Assembly (NCBI GenBank): GCA_033297205.1 | Contig: MU859116.1 | Span: forward strand, 62,001-126,000 | DNA: 64,000 nucleotides | Reading direction: 5' to 3' | DNA from: Pseudoneurospora amorphoporcata | Taxonomy: Eukaryota > Ascomycota > Sordariomycetes > Sordariales > Sordariaceae | In this document: piece after piece, positions 10,333 to 22,500 of the stretch | Layout of the letters: each line of letters starts with the position of its first letter | Numbering within the stretch: the stretch's first letter is position 1 | Translations under genes and position numbers: made by a program | Notes under the pieces: model-generated | Databases searched by the model: none | What the model saw: only the letters and a program-made list of their open reading frames with translations | Told to the model about the DNA's origin: nothing

Positions 10333-11233
10333 ATGCAACCATTCCTCTCCGGAGAAACAACCCTCGCTCTCCTCCTCATCACTCTCACCCTCCTGCTCTT
10401 CGCTGCTGCTGGGGATGAACATCCGTACGAACCTTATCATCGCAAATATCCCGTGGAGGCCGGCCGGTCCAGCGTGGAGCTTGCCGCGGAACAGCCGCAG
10501 GTGAAGGCGGACGAGTTAGTTGTTAGGCTTGATTGCCTGCAACAGCAGACTGGCAACCTTGACCGGGAGGAGAGGAGAAGGAGGAGGAGGAGGACGACAA
10601 CGACGGAGGTTGCAAGACGAGAGATTACAAGAAAGGGAGTCGGTTTTGGTCTCGGTAAGTTCATCATCCATCCATTCATCCATCCATCCATCCGTTCGTT
10701 CGTTCGTTCTCGAGCGAGCAACAACAACAGCATGCATGCCCGCTTGGGACAAGAGCTATCTAGGTAGCCAAGGTAGCTAACACATTTGTTTCACACAAGC
10801 AAAACCAGAACCATACTCGTACCTGCTACGCTCGTCATCACTCACATCCCGCCTCCCATCCCGCTTCCGGCCGAGGAACCTTGAGGTTTTAGCTGCGTTG
10901 CTAAGTTACCAGAGCTTACATACAAGTCCTCTGCCAACGACACCCCTGTCTCTCTCTTCCATACTCAAGTCAGATATGGCCGGGGGTTGGTCACTTGGTG
11001 GTCTGGGGCTGCCTTTGTTGAAGACGGTACGGGGACGTTCATTGCGGTCAATACAACAATGTCGAGGGAAGGGCGTCAAGTACGTCGGTGGTGCTGGTGG
11101 TGGTGCTAGTGGTGAGGAAGAGGTTTGGCAGTGGCAACGCGAAAGGCGTGGTGAGGAGAAGCCTAGTGAACTTCAACTTCAGCAGGGTTTGAGAAGTGCC
11201 GGTGGGAGGGCGGTCGAGGTTATTGGAGATTAA
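10333..11233 (+). CDS. Hypothetical protein with hydrophobic N-terminal segment
   Basis: I do not recognise this protein. Exons 10333-10654 and 10800-11233 join in phase 1 (GTAAGT donor, CTAAC branch site, AAG acceptor) to give 251 residues. Residues 9-26 form a Leu/Ile/Ala-rich hydrophobic run ending in AAAGDE, which would serve as a signal peptide or membrane anchor. A basic stretch of Arg residues lies near 82-88, and the C-terminal half is rich in Gly, Arg and Ser without a recognisable domain. The ATG sits in a good fungal context (ACAAAATGC). The intron contains a tetranucleotide microsatellite. Alternative explanations are a short secreted or mitochondrial protein; the exon 2 frame is uninterrupted but weakly coding in appearance. 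Confidence 0.45.
10665..10709. repeat. Tetranucleotide microsatellite in an intron
   Basis: Runs of CATC units switch to GTTC units inside the predicted intron of the gene at 10333. Copy number is likely polymorphic between strains. Confidence 0.8.
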
Positions 11234-12065
11234 CAAGTTCTCACTTATCGCGCCTGTCTACCTACCTATGTGGGGAAGATGGTAGACGAAGGCGAGCGGA
11301 TCAATAACATGCTTGAAACTACTCCCATGATCCTTCCAATTCTTGATCATTGTTGGTGAATCCCGCCTTTAAGATTACTTTCCGTCGATGTCTGCACGTT
11401 TCTCCGCTGCAGGCTGGTTAAAGTCGACGTTGTTTTTTACACGCCGAAGGGTACCATCGGGGTACACCTGTCACGCGGAGGCTTATAACTCTGGGAAGTA
11501 GTATTAGCGGCGGGATCGATAGGGATGACTAGGGATTTTGGAATATGTGGGTGGTGGTATCAACTGAGTTAGACATAGTGACCAAGGGCCAGGTTTTATA
11601 TGGCGAATGTTGTTCCTAATTCTAGGGATATCTAATCTACATGACATTCAAATCGTTTCATGGAACAACTAAGTGTTATTTAAGCTGCTGGTCCCCTTAC
11701 GGTAGTACATAGCTATCTATCTATTTTGGTTGCTAGCTACCTTACCTAATGATGGCCACTACTGATACGCTAGTCATCCGCGATCATCAATACTTGATCA
11801 TATCTCCGCTTGCTCAAATCAAGCTTCGTTTCACTTTTACTTCCATGGTCATTTCCGATTTCCCTCCTTTTCATCATATGCAACCCTCCATTAAGCAAAG
11901 AACTCATCTTCGCTTTGTTAGGGAGGTTCTCAGGCGGAACACCACTCCAGCGCTCCATCTTTCTCAAACCCCCTCAAGTAACCATATTCCTAACCATATT
12001 TCATATCAATACCATCCAAAAACTCAAGATATTATCCAATACGCCCGACTTCATGCAGGCCCCGG
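11234..12065. other. Convergent intergenic spacer
   Basis: This 832-bp stretch separates the 3' ends of the hypothetical gene and the protein kinase gene. It should hold both 3' untranslated regions. Short overlapping ORFs have no domain, and I see no RNA gene. Confidence 0.5.
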
Positions 12066-14584
12066 TTATTTCCGCCATTGAGGTATGGTCCTTGCCACAT
12101 CAGCCCAGCTTGGCGCGGTAGGCAAAGAAGGAATCTTCTTCCCAGTGGCCGTACGACTGTAACCGCTCCCTACGGAGGGAGCAGTACTCGTCGAAGGAGC
12201 GAAACTGACAACACTAGAGTCGTCTCGCATTTCACGTTCTTCGTTGTCTGCGTGATTTTCTCGACTTGCGACGCTTTCGGCTCTCTCAATATGCTTTTCA
12301 TAACCCAGACTGAGACCGACACTCTCGGCCCTGATGGCTGTAGCAGCATCGTTATAGTGAGATTCGGCTATCATCTCGTCAGGCTTCTTGGTGATTCGAT
12401 CGGGATATGGACTCTTGACATTGGGAGTGTTTTCAACCGTCGTTGGCATGCTGAAGTCGGAATAGAGCGATCTGCTCAGGCTAAGGGTTGAACTGTTCAT
12501 GCTGTTCTGAGTGCTATCGGCGGAAGATGTGTTGCGATTGTACCGTGGTGTGCTGGGCGTGCTGGACCTAATAGGTGTGGCAGGATTGACGGCTCGAGGT
12601 AAGCGGGAAGCTGAAGTGCTGGGACGCAATGGATAATTGGCAGGAACAACCTCAAGCGTTGGACTCCTCTTGGGCCCAACGGCTGGAATTGGCGAGTTAA
12701 GCAGGTTAGCTGGACGAACGATCGAGTCCCTCCGTATCGAATCTCGACGAGTCGCACTCTGCGGTACCGGAATACTACTAGTACCGGTTGAGACGGCTTG
12801 AGAGTAGCTTGGACGAGCATTAAGATCGGCGATGGGGGTGGGCATTTTGACAAGAGTTTGTACGGCTGGGGCGGACGACGAAGTTGCTGGCAGAGGATGC
12901 GTTGGTGGTCTTGATGGAATCTTCAAACCGCTTGGGGCGGAAATCGCTTTCGTCGATGCTGGGGCAGGAGTGCTGGTTCGGCGCGAGGCGATTGGAACCC
13001 GTTGCCTTCTACCAGTTTGGAGCTCCATCAAACGAGCCTCAAGCCTCTTTCTTTCCTCAGCCTCGTTTTCCACCCTCTTTTCCAGCTGCTCACAGATTTG
13101 TTTGAACCTCTCAGCAACATGGTTGGTCTCATTTCTGATTCGAGCTTCGTATGTGGCATCCTTGGCTTCGAGCTCGGCTAGCCTCTTGGTGATCTTTTCG
13201 TGCTCGGCCAGTAGTCGCTTGCGGTCTTCAGTGACGTGCTTGAGGCGCGAATCAAGCTTTTCAGTCACAAACCGACTGCTCTTCTTGCAGCAAGAGGCGT
13301 GATAAACCTGGTCGATGCCACCTAGCTCAACCAGCTCCAGATCGGCTTCGTCCGCCGCGGGCCGCTCCGATGGTTTCGTGGACGACATCCTCCTGATCAG
13401 GTTGACTGTGTGCTTTGGACCCACTGTAGGCGCTCTGAAGTCCTTGTAGTCCTGGGTTGCCAGCGCATACCTTTCCAGGCTACCTAAAAATTGGTCGAGC
13501 AGAGCATCCCTCCCTTGTTCTGGTAGCTTGCCGGCAACGTGGTCGAACTCGGCTATCTTGGCGCCATAGACAACTGTTGAGATGTTCAACAACACCATAC
13601 CGAGTGAGTAAACATCAGCAGCCCGCATTGACCACTCATCACTGACGCGGCTGACCTCGGGTGCCCTCCACTTCGGGGTTCCCTGTTGCCCGAGAGTAAG
13701 AGTGTTTTCCCGGTCATGGACGTCTCTTGCTATGCCGAAGTCCGCCAGGTAGACTCTTCCAGGGCTCAAGAGGATATTGCCGGGCTTGAGGTCCAGATGG
13801 CGCACGTCGGACTTGTGGAGATAGGCCAGTGCGCGGGTGAGGCAGCCCATCATCTGGCGCATATACCTGAACAAGCAGCGATTCCCGTAAGAGGGGGAGA
13901 CATGCTTGGCGGTAAGCTGAAGGTAAGGGGATTCAAGGGCGCCCAGGTCAGTCAGATCTAGCGTGGCCAGGCGAGAGAGGATTTCATCGCGATCGTCTTG
14001 GCCAGTCTGGAGAAGGTGCAGGTCGTTAAACAGATCATCCAGATTGCACACGGCGACAGGCCACAGCAAGAGGTACAGTTCGGGTACGTTGCGGTAGCAG
14101 TAGGAACCAATGAGTTTGACAATGTGTTCATGCTCGAGCTTTTCCATTACCTTGGCCTCCTGCCGTAGATCTTCAAGTCGAATATGCCGTCGCTGGGGAA
14201 TATGCTTGCGCGCCAGGCGTATTGAGCGGTTCTTGACAGTGAGGTAGACTTTGTCGACGATGCCATAGCTCCCGCGGCCCAATTGGCTATTGGGGTTGTT
14301 TTTGAATTGGTCGTGATGCCGTTTCGCTTTTTCGAGGTGTTCGGGGGTGGTGTCTGTGTGCTTTCCGCTGGATAGGAGTTAGCCAAGTGCCTAGATGAGG
14401 AAAGATACATGACCTGGAAGGGTGTAACGCACATTCCGGACCAATGACCTGGTGATGACTCCCACTCCTTGATGATCTCCCTCTCGTGAGCCTCAAGTTC
14501 CTGGTGTGACAGTCGTTCGACTCGTCCCCAATGGGTGGTGGGCAGGGCCTTCTGCCATTCGTTTCGTGACTCAGACCGCGACAT
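12066..14584 (-). CDS. Serine/threonine protein kinase with C-terminal coiled coil
   Basis: Exons 14584-14433 and 14367-12066 (GTGCGT donor, phase 2) give 817 residues. The catalytic domain runs from about residue 78: glycine loop GRGSYG at 81-86, ATP-site Lys about 105 in LARKHI, alpha-C Glu in LRQEAK, catalytic loop HLDLKPGN at about 241, DFG at 260-262, and WRAPEV. The catalytic Asp is kept but the usual HRD Arg is Leu, so this is a non-RD kinase, and it should be active. After the kinase comes a helical, charged region (about 420-510) that looks like a coiled coil, then a long Ser/Pro/Thr-rich tail. The N-terminal 80 residues are charged. The substrate cannot be told from sequence. It is divergent from the bZIP gene across 1.65 kb. 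Confidence 0.88.
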
Positions 14585-16240
14585 GGCGGCGACTGGAGGG
14601 CGACTGGGGATCGCAAACGAAGACGGAAACCGAATGGAGAAATTCGAGGGCGGAGCGTCGGCAGTTTGCTGCTAGCTGGGCTAGGAGTCACGAGGGATAT
14701 GAGAAGAAGAGATATTCAAATGAGTATGGTATATTGGAGGACAGAAAGTTGTGAAACAAAAAAAAGAAGAGGGCGCAAAAACCGCATGGATATCCAACCC
14801 CAAAACGAGGGACCAAAACTTTTGGAGGATGGAAGGTCGAGTCGATGAAATGCAAAGTGCAAGTGAGTGGATGCAGAACACCACACTGCAACTTCCCCAG
14901 TTGGGCATTGCACTTGGCGGGAAGTTCGCAGGACCGCATCCACTGCAGGCACCCGCCAAATCGACAGTGTCAGTTAGTGTCGAGGTCTTTTGCTCGTTCA
15001 AGAGCGGGTTGGGGGTACTTGGGCTCTAACAGGGCGCCCTCCCATGGAAGCAGCAGCAAGTGCCATTGGCTAGCGGATGGAACCTTGGAGCGGCTGAGCT
15101 AGCACTTTGCAGTGGTGAGCGTGGCGCTGTTGGACGATGGCACTTAAGAAGAAGACGACGAGCAGCTGCCCGTTATGGAATGGGATTTCAAGAAGCGGAA
15201 CAAGCCATCATCCTGTCCTGCAGAGAGGTACTTTGGTTGTATGGTGACAAACACCAAGAAGGCATGTCGAGTGTTTTGGAGAAGAGAGAAGGGAAAGATC
15301 AAGATAAAAATGGCCGTCGTCCAATCTTTTTTTTTTTTTTTGATCGACTTTACTCCAGTTGGGATGGATGGCCCAACAGGGCTGAGCTGGGGCGCTGCGG
15401 TCACTCCCGAACTCCAGAAGTGGAAACTGGCCCGGGGCGGGGCCGGGGACGGGACGGGACCAAGATTTAAACTCGGCCGTGACCACGAGTCCGTCTCCCT
15501 CTTTCATCCGATCAAGAACCGTTAAAACTAATATGCGGTGCCATGGTGATTCGCATTTGTTGTTGGGTCCGCGTCGCCCAGACCCCGACTCCGTTATTGA
15601 TGATTTGGTCAGCGTTCCTGCTGACTATCCCTCCAAGCCGGAACACGGGATATTGATGCTGTACATGGTTTTCACCACCAGGCCAGACCCCTATGACAGA
15701 AGGTAAACTGTGCCTTTTTAAATGCGGTTGTTTTAGTGGTCAGTTTAAAGTTAAACTAGGTTAATAGTCTTTGATACTTAATTTTAAAGCTTTAATACCT
15801 GCCAAGGCCAGGTATCCTGTACTTGGCACGGTCCACATTCCAATGATCAGTAATCGCAAAAACATAACCTCTATAAAAGGTTGTCAACTGCCCTGCATCT
15901 ACTCCACCGGGCAGCTTTCACATGCATCGTGGATCGTCAATCTTCAACTTGACAGCTTCAAATGTTCAACAAAGCACACTCGATTCGTGAATACACAAAC
16001 CACTTTGGACGTAGACTCTATTCGTCCCATCAGGTACACGATTTGCGTGTTTGTCCCTCTTATACTCAACCTGTGAGTGCTGTGACAGCCGCAGCAAACA
16101 TCAGCTCCAACACCAACCCGAGGTCTTGGCCCTCCTTCCCCCTTCAGCTCGCCCGTTTATCCATTATCAACCCCAGTCTCCCGCTTCTCTCTTCCCCCAT
16201 TTCCCTTTCTGAAACCCAAAAATCATCGACTGTGACTTTC
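14585..16240. promoter_or_regulatory. Divergent promoter region, kinase / bZIP
   Basis: This 1656-bp spacer lies between two divergently read genes. It contains a 15-T run at 15327-15341 and a GGGGCGGGG/GGGACGGGAC-type GC-rich patch near 15431-15462. ORFs across it are short, Ser/Lys-biased and unsupported. The right end is a C/T-rich leader just before the bZIP start, typical of fungal promoters. Confidence 0.45.
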
Positions 16241-18430
16241 ATGATGCGATATTCTGGAGGTGACCTAGCAATCCTCGGCGTCGAGACTTATCCCGACCCC
16301 CTCATCCAGGCTCCGGCACGATCTCGATCAGCTCGTCCACCGAATACGACTATTGCCAGTCAACCATCTGAAGAGGGCGGTCCGCGGAAACGTCCCAGAT
16401 TACAAGGGGCCGACGGTGGGACGCGCGAAAAGGATGAAACTAAACGGGCCAGAGGACGTCCACGGCTGGACGTCAGTGATGAGACTGCTGCTGACGTGAG
16501 TCGAGATAACAATGGTAGTATGGAAGTGATGATGCTCATGGTCTTGTAGCGTCGACGAACCCAGATACGTCTAGCCCAACGCGCATACCGCAACCGCAAA
16601 GAAACCGCAATACAGACATTGGAGAAACAAGTCGAAAATCTACAAAAGGTCAACAAGGATATGAACCATGCTTTTATGAAATTCTCCGACTTTGCCGTGG
16701 CCAGCGGTTTATTAGACACTTCTTCCGAGTTAGGCAGACAACTACTTGCTACCAAGAAAAAGTTCATCACCATCATACAGGCCGGCGGTGACGACTTGGA
16801 CGCAAATGACGACCATGAAGGACGGCTACACGGAAGTACGAGTACAGCTGACTTCATCGGAAGTGATCGCAGACGAAAGGGAACCGCACAATCAGAGGGT
16901 CAAGGAAACAGCCCAGAGTATATGGTAACACCATCAGCTACCGAGTCGCCGGAACCACCACAACTTTACCCAGGTCTGACCATCACTCATGAGCCATTCT
17001 CTCAAAGCTACTCGACCAATGCCCCGGACACAGATCTGAGCCTGTCATTACCAACCACCAACCAAGCAACTGAATTCCATTTGGCCACCACCGCAATAGA
17101 CTTCAACCTTGACTTCCTCTCCCCACCCCAACCACAGGCCCAACCACAACCTCCACAAAGCCCCTCCCCCTACTCCTCCCTTCCCGTCCCCTCCTCCTAC
17201 GCCTCCCACGAAATCACCTTCGGCCGGCGCTACCAGCGCTTCGCCATCGAGCGCGCCCATATGCTCGTCACCATGCCCAACCCACCTATCGACAAGCTCA
17301 GCAAAGCCTTCGGCTTCTGCCTCCTCTTCGAGTCACCCGACATGATCTTCCAGCGAACCCTCAAAGCCATCGCCCGAAGCGCCGGCGAGAGCCTCCACAA
17401 CTGGCAGTACCCGTTTTACCACCTCGGCGGGGCTGGGACGCATTTGAATAGCACCCTTATCTTGGAGGCAGGCATGGGGGTGCGCTTGAACTTGCAGCAG
17501 GTCCCGGGTGGTAATCAGGGGACCCTTGATGTACTGAAGCCGCATGCGGAGCTCACGGCGGGGTTCGGCATGGGCCCGTTCTTGCCGAATGTTAATGATG
17601 CGAGGGATAAGTGGCTGGACAAGGAGACTATGGAGATGTTGATGCCGGGATTTGATGGGACGTATTATGATTGCGATGAGGTGGAGTTTTATTTTCATCA
17701 GAGGGGGGTGATAATTCCCCCCGGGGCGGATACGTATACCGTGGAGATTTATCCGGCGCAGTTTGGTGCTGGTGGTGTTCAAGGAGGAGGATCAGGAGGA
17801 TCAGGATCGTTGGAGGAACTGGATCTGGCTTGTCTCGACTCGGTTGTCCAGAACCGCATCCCAGGTGAAGAAGGACCACCGCCTTCTTTGATGGATTTCG
17901 CAAGCAACACCTCCATCGTCAGCGATGATTTCCCGTCTTCATACCAGCAACAGCCCTCCACCACGACAGCACTCACCCCCGGTGGCTATTCCGGTTCAAG
18001 CTCCCTCTCACCCCCCTCAACCGCCTGCTCAGGAGCGCAAGACTGGACCCCTCGCTTCCTCGGCGTCCCTGCCCCACAACAAGCAAACGATGGCTTCGAT
18101 ATATCCGAGGCCTCACCAGACAATAACAACAACAACATGTATATGTCCCCCAAAAGCCATCATAGTTCCCACTCCTCACGATCCGCCGGGACGGGTACTA
18201 CTACCGGCACCACTACTACAACGTCTTTCGATCAAGATCAACCACCACCACTCAGACAACCACAACCACAACAAATGTGGAATCAACGCATGCTAGTGAC
18301 GATAGACGTCCATCGGCTGGTGACCGAACTGGTGGAACGGGCTATCTGTCTGGGGAGGACGCCGGGGATTAGGGTGGAGGAGATCAATGCTGCTTTTTGG
18401 AAGAGTGTTGAGATCTCTGTGCCGTTGTAA
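16241..18430 (+). CDS. bZIP transcription factor with DUF3425 C-terminus
   Basis: Exons 16241-16495 and 16550-18430 (GTGAGT donor) give 711 residues. The intron falls exactly before the basic region RRRTQIRLAQRAYRNRK (residues 86-102), which is followed by a heptad region starting LEKQVENLQKVNKDM. The C-terminal half has the DUF3425 pattern seen in many fungal bZIP proteins, ending in DVHRLVTELVERAICLGRTPG. Between them lie Pro/Gln-rich and Ser-rich low-complexity stretches. In the basic region the position normally held by the invariant Asn is Ile, a variant I believe occurs in fungal members of this group. The start was set at the double Met because the upstream in-frame segment looks like leader sequence. 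It is a nuclear regulator; targets are unknown. Confidence 0.88.
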
Positions 18431-19060
18431 GGTACTTATTTATGGGTTTCAGCCAAATTTTTTTTTTTTTTTTCCTTTTTTTTCTTTTCATTTCGTCATG
18501 GGCTTGGTTTTGCGTGGCCTGGAGTTGGATATAGGTTGGATTGGATTGGATTGCGTCCTTCCTGTTTCACTGTTTTGGAGTGAGTATCAGCTTGCGCAGT
18601 ACGTGTATGTTACGTGTAAGACTAGGAGCGTGGAAAATGAATATTTGTATATCTATCTGTATTGGAAAACGTCGTACTTGATGACTAATTGTAATCGTTT
18701 TCGAATGTATGAGGCGCCATTTCCCCGTCACTACTCGGCGCCGTTTTGGACTCAGTAGAGGAGAACAGGAAGCCGCGGAGGGAAACTCGACTGGGGTAAA
18801 TACCCATGGAGAGGAGTAATGCGTGAACGGAAATAATAAAGGAAGGAACGGGTGGAAAGAAAGAAGGGATGGAAGGAACGAGGGACAGCTGGCAACGACA
18901 GGCTAGAGGTACCGTAGGTAGGGCACGGAAACATCTTGTCAACACAACAAAGACCTAATGCTCACGGAGATTATAGTAGTTAGACATAATAATTGTCAAC
19001 TCCAAGAAAAAGGTAACCCCCAAGTCATCTCTTACCCACCTGACCACACCCGACCAACAG

Positions 19061-19091
<31 letters not shown>

Positions 19092-19117
19092 CCAAATAAC
19101 TATTTAAGAAAAAAAGT
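18431..19117. other. 3' spacer with homopolymer tracts
   Basis: Holds the 3' untranslated region of the bZIP gene. It includes a 16-T run at 18458-18473 and a 28-A run at 19061-19088, the latter 30 bp from the tRNA-Ala gene. No coding ORF is supported. Confidence 0.55.
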
Positions 19118-19214
19118 TGGACGAACCGCGGTTTGACACGGGACCTTCTGTAAGAGCAGCACTTGGGAAACGAGGCATTGCAAAACAGACACTCTACCAC
19201 TGAACTATACGCCC
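19118..19214 (-). tRNA. tRNA-Ala (UGC), intron-containing, slightly degenerate
   Basis: Read on the minus strand the sequence folds as a tRNA: D arm GTTC/GAGT, anticodon stem TCTGT/ACAGA with loop TTTGCA and anticodon TGC (alanine), and a 26-nt intron directly after position 37. The acceptor stem pairs except for a T-T opposition at pair 6-67, and the T-loop has six bases (TCAAAC) instead of seven. No CCA is encoded, as expected in eukaryotes. The two defects make it either a weakly functional copy or a recent tRNA pseudogene; the intact intron and anticodon arm favour recent descent from an active gene. Confidence 0.65.
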
Positions 19215-19561
19215 ATCCAAGTTTTGTTGGAAGTTTGTGTTGGGACAAACGCTTATAAGGGGGCGAGACCCAAGGGGCTCACTTTGGGTTTGGGTTTGGA
19301 CTTTTGAGCTAACTGGTACCTAGGTAGGCAGGCATGACCGGTGACCGGCCGGCCGGTCTTTTAAGCTCCCCTCATGATAAGGAAAACTTCCACTGCAGTT
19401 TGTTGGTGACAGCCTCGTGGGTGAAACCGGTGATTGAATTCATGAAAAAAAAAAAAAAAAAAAAAAAAAAAGACCCTTGATATGTGTAAAGGAAACCAGA
19501 CGATTTACTGTGTACCCATTAACCGCCAGCAGAGATGGAAATGTACTTGATTACAGGTAAT
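19215..19561. other. Spacer with 27-A tract
   Basis: Short spacer between the tRNA and the 3' end of the AT-hook gene. It carries a run of 27 adenines at 19445-19471 and a GGCC-rich patch (GACCGGCCGGCCGG) near 19340. No gene is seen. Confidence 0.55.
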
Positions 19562-22500
19562 CTACGGGAACGGTAGCCACACACCCTTTCGTTTATCGAG
19601 ATATCTCTTTCGCTTAAGTGTAGCAGCTGAGATAAACAGTTTACCCCATAATGTTGTAAATGAAAGAGATGCACGGGGCGTCAGAAACCTGGAACCGTCA
19701 AAGACTTCTCCGACGTGTGGTGGTGACCAGACCCGTCGAATAATTCTCGGGCGGGTTTCCTCCTCCCTTTCTGCTCTTAGAGCATAATCTTTTTGAATCC
19801 TTTCAAGCTCTGTCCACCTTTCCTTCTTTGCCTCCGACTGGTTCCTCCACATCTCATAATCCTTCTCCAGCGCCTTTTCGAGTTCCATCACCTCCCCGCC
19901 CCAAAGCACCGACTCTTTCGCTGTCCATTCTTCTGCCATGCTCATCCCAAGCAGAGTCTTCACCTTCTGGGGAATCTTGACTAGCGAACTCAGCTTGGTC
20001 GACCCATCATCCCTCTGGTCCATGACCAGCTCATACTTGAATCTCGAGCACATGATCAGTTCGTCCAGCACGGCCTGTGCCAGAGCCTTGATTACTATCT
20101 CCTGCGACTCCGGCGTTGGGTCGGGCCACCAGGGTCTAGGTGCCAATGTCTTGACGGAGAAATGCCAGGAGCTACTGTGATCCTCCACCCACCTGCAAAG
20201 AAACACTTCCCACAGGTCCATGGTATATCTTCCACGGCGCTGGCGATAGACAAACTTGTGAGCAGTATCATTTAAGCGGTAACCGGGTTTAATAACACCG
20301 AGGAGCCATTTCGCGTCGTTTTCGCGCGCGGAAGCCTGGTCTCTGAATAGGTCGCCGTTCGAAAATACGTCGGTTTCTTTGTCCAGGTTGAGGCCTAGGG
20401 CTTGGGCGGCTGAGGCTGTGGTTTTGTTGGTAAGTTTGCTGGGAAGCCTGATGAAGCGCCTGTCGAAGGGAGTGGTTACGCTGGTAGCAAGAGGGTCGAG
20501 AGGGTCGCCGGGATTGGGGGCGCATGTCACATGAGTTTTGTCGGGGTAGTTGTGGTATTTGAAGAGCTCGCAGACGAGCAGGGACTGGATGCGGGCTTTG
20601 GCGAGGAGGGTAGCAGCGTCAGATGGGGAAAATTGGTCCTTCTTGCGGATGGGTTGCTTGGGGGCCGCCTTTGAGGGGGTCATTGAAGCAGTGGGCGGCG
20701 CTGTTGACGTCGGGGTGATATCAGTAGGAGCAGTAGTAGTAGTAGCAGCAGCCGTAATAGGAGCAGCAACAGGCTGGTGTTGATAGTCCTGCTCTGCAGA
20801 AGGTGTTTCGGAGACCATGGCCGTAATTTTCTTGGGCCTTCCTCTCTTCTTCGGGAGCTCAGAATCCGCCACCGGCGTTCCTGTTACCTCCTTCTTAGGC
20901 CTTCCTCTCTTCTTGGGAAGCTCAGAATTTGCCACCAGCGCTCCGACCTTGTGGTCCACTTCGTGCTGTCGGGTTGAGGTGGAGAAGTACATGCGATCAC
21001 TGGGTCGCTTCCAGAGCTGATTCCGTCCAGTTGGGTGTATGGCCGTTGGTGGGAAAGTGTCGCGTGAAACGCCGATGGTTTTTGGAGCAGCCTCTTCTTC
21101 AGGAGGGGCTACCACCTTCCGCGGCCCACCACGCTTCTTTGGAGCTTCCTCCTCGGTAGGAGCTACCACTTTTCGTGGCCTACCGATTTTCTTTGGCGCT
21201 GTAGTTTCCGGCTCGGTGGAGGGTTCTGTCGCCGGGGTCTCGGAAACCACCTTCCTTGGCCTTCCTCTCTTCTTGGGCGCTGGAGGAGCTGGCGTTGGCT
21301 CTTCCTGAGGTTGTATCTCGGCTGGTTCCGGTCCCAATTCCGGTGCCTGAAGAATTACTGGTGTTTCTTCTGGGCTTGCTTCAGGTTCCTTTGCCGGTTC
21401 TGCGGGTCCTGCTGGAGACTCGGTGTCCTTCACATCCGGTACTGTTTGGACGTTGGTCTTTTTGGGTTGGCGGGTCGCTTTTAATGCCTGCGAACCCCTT
21501 AGACGTCCCTCCTCAGACGCGGTGTCTTGGGTCTCCACTTTTTCCGATTCCTGTTCAACAGCAGTGGTGATGACAGCAGCCGGCTCTTCAGACTTCGCCT
21601 CTTCCAGTTGTCGCGCTTCCTGCTCTCTCTTCAGCCTTTTCCTCTCGGCCCTTTCCCTCTTCTTCCTCTCCCGAGTCTTAACCCTCCACTTCCGTAGCGA
21701 CTCTCTCATCCTCGCGACCCTCCTCAACCTCCTCGCCTCCCTCCTCTCCGCCTTCACGGCCCTCCTCCTTTCCCTCTTCCTCTTAACCTTCTCCCTCCTT
21801 TTCCTGGTCTTCTTCTCCTTCGCCGCCAGCGCCCTCTCCTCCAGCACCAACTTCCACAAGGCCTTGCCCCTCTCAATCATCTCGTCCCACTCGCGCTTCT
21901 GCTTGAACTCAAGGTCCGTCATGGACAGCTTGACAGCGTGCGCATACGACCCCTGGCTCTTCCGTACCCGCTTGGCCGACTGCTTGCTTTGCGTCCATCG
22001 CTGGCGGCCTGAGCTGTCTGTAGCATAGTACTCCGGGCTGTCCCACGGTTGCGGCACCCCTTCCAACATGTCCTCTACCATTTCGTCCCAGGCATCCTCT
22101 TGCTCCGCATCGGCAAGCTCTTCAGTGACGAGCTCGTGGTACTTTTCGGCCCATCGCTGGCGACGCTTGAATTTCTGTCGGAGAACGCGGCCGAGGTATT
22201 CGGATTGCGGCTTGCGCAGGCGCAGGAACGGGTGGCCGCCGAGGTCGTCAAGGGTGGGGAGCTTGCGGACGCCGCCGGAAAGCTTCTCCAGCGGCAGCGG
22301 ACGCACGGTCGGGACAAAGGTTGGCGGGCCCTTGCCGTCGGGGTTCGGGATCTTGGTCAGCAGAGGGACGGTGCCCGGCTTAGGCGCAAATCTGTTTGGT
22401 ATCTCGGCCTCTTGGCGCTTCTTTTCGCGTATGGCGAGGACACGCTCGTTGTTTTCACGTAGGAACTGGAGGACTTGGGCGTGGGCGGGCGAGGACTCGT

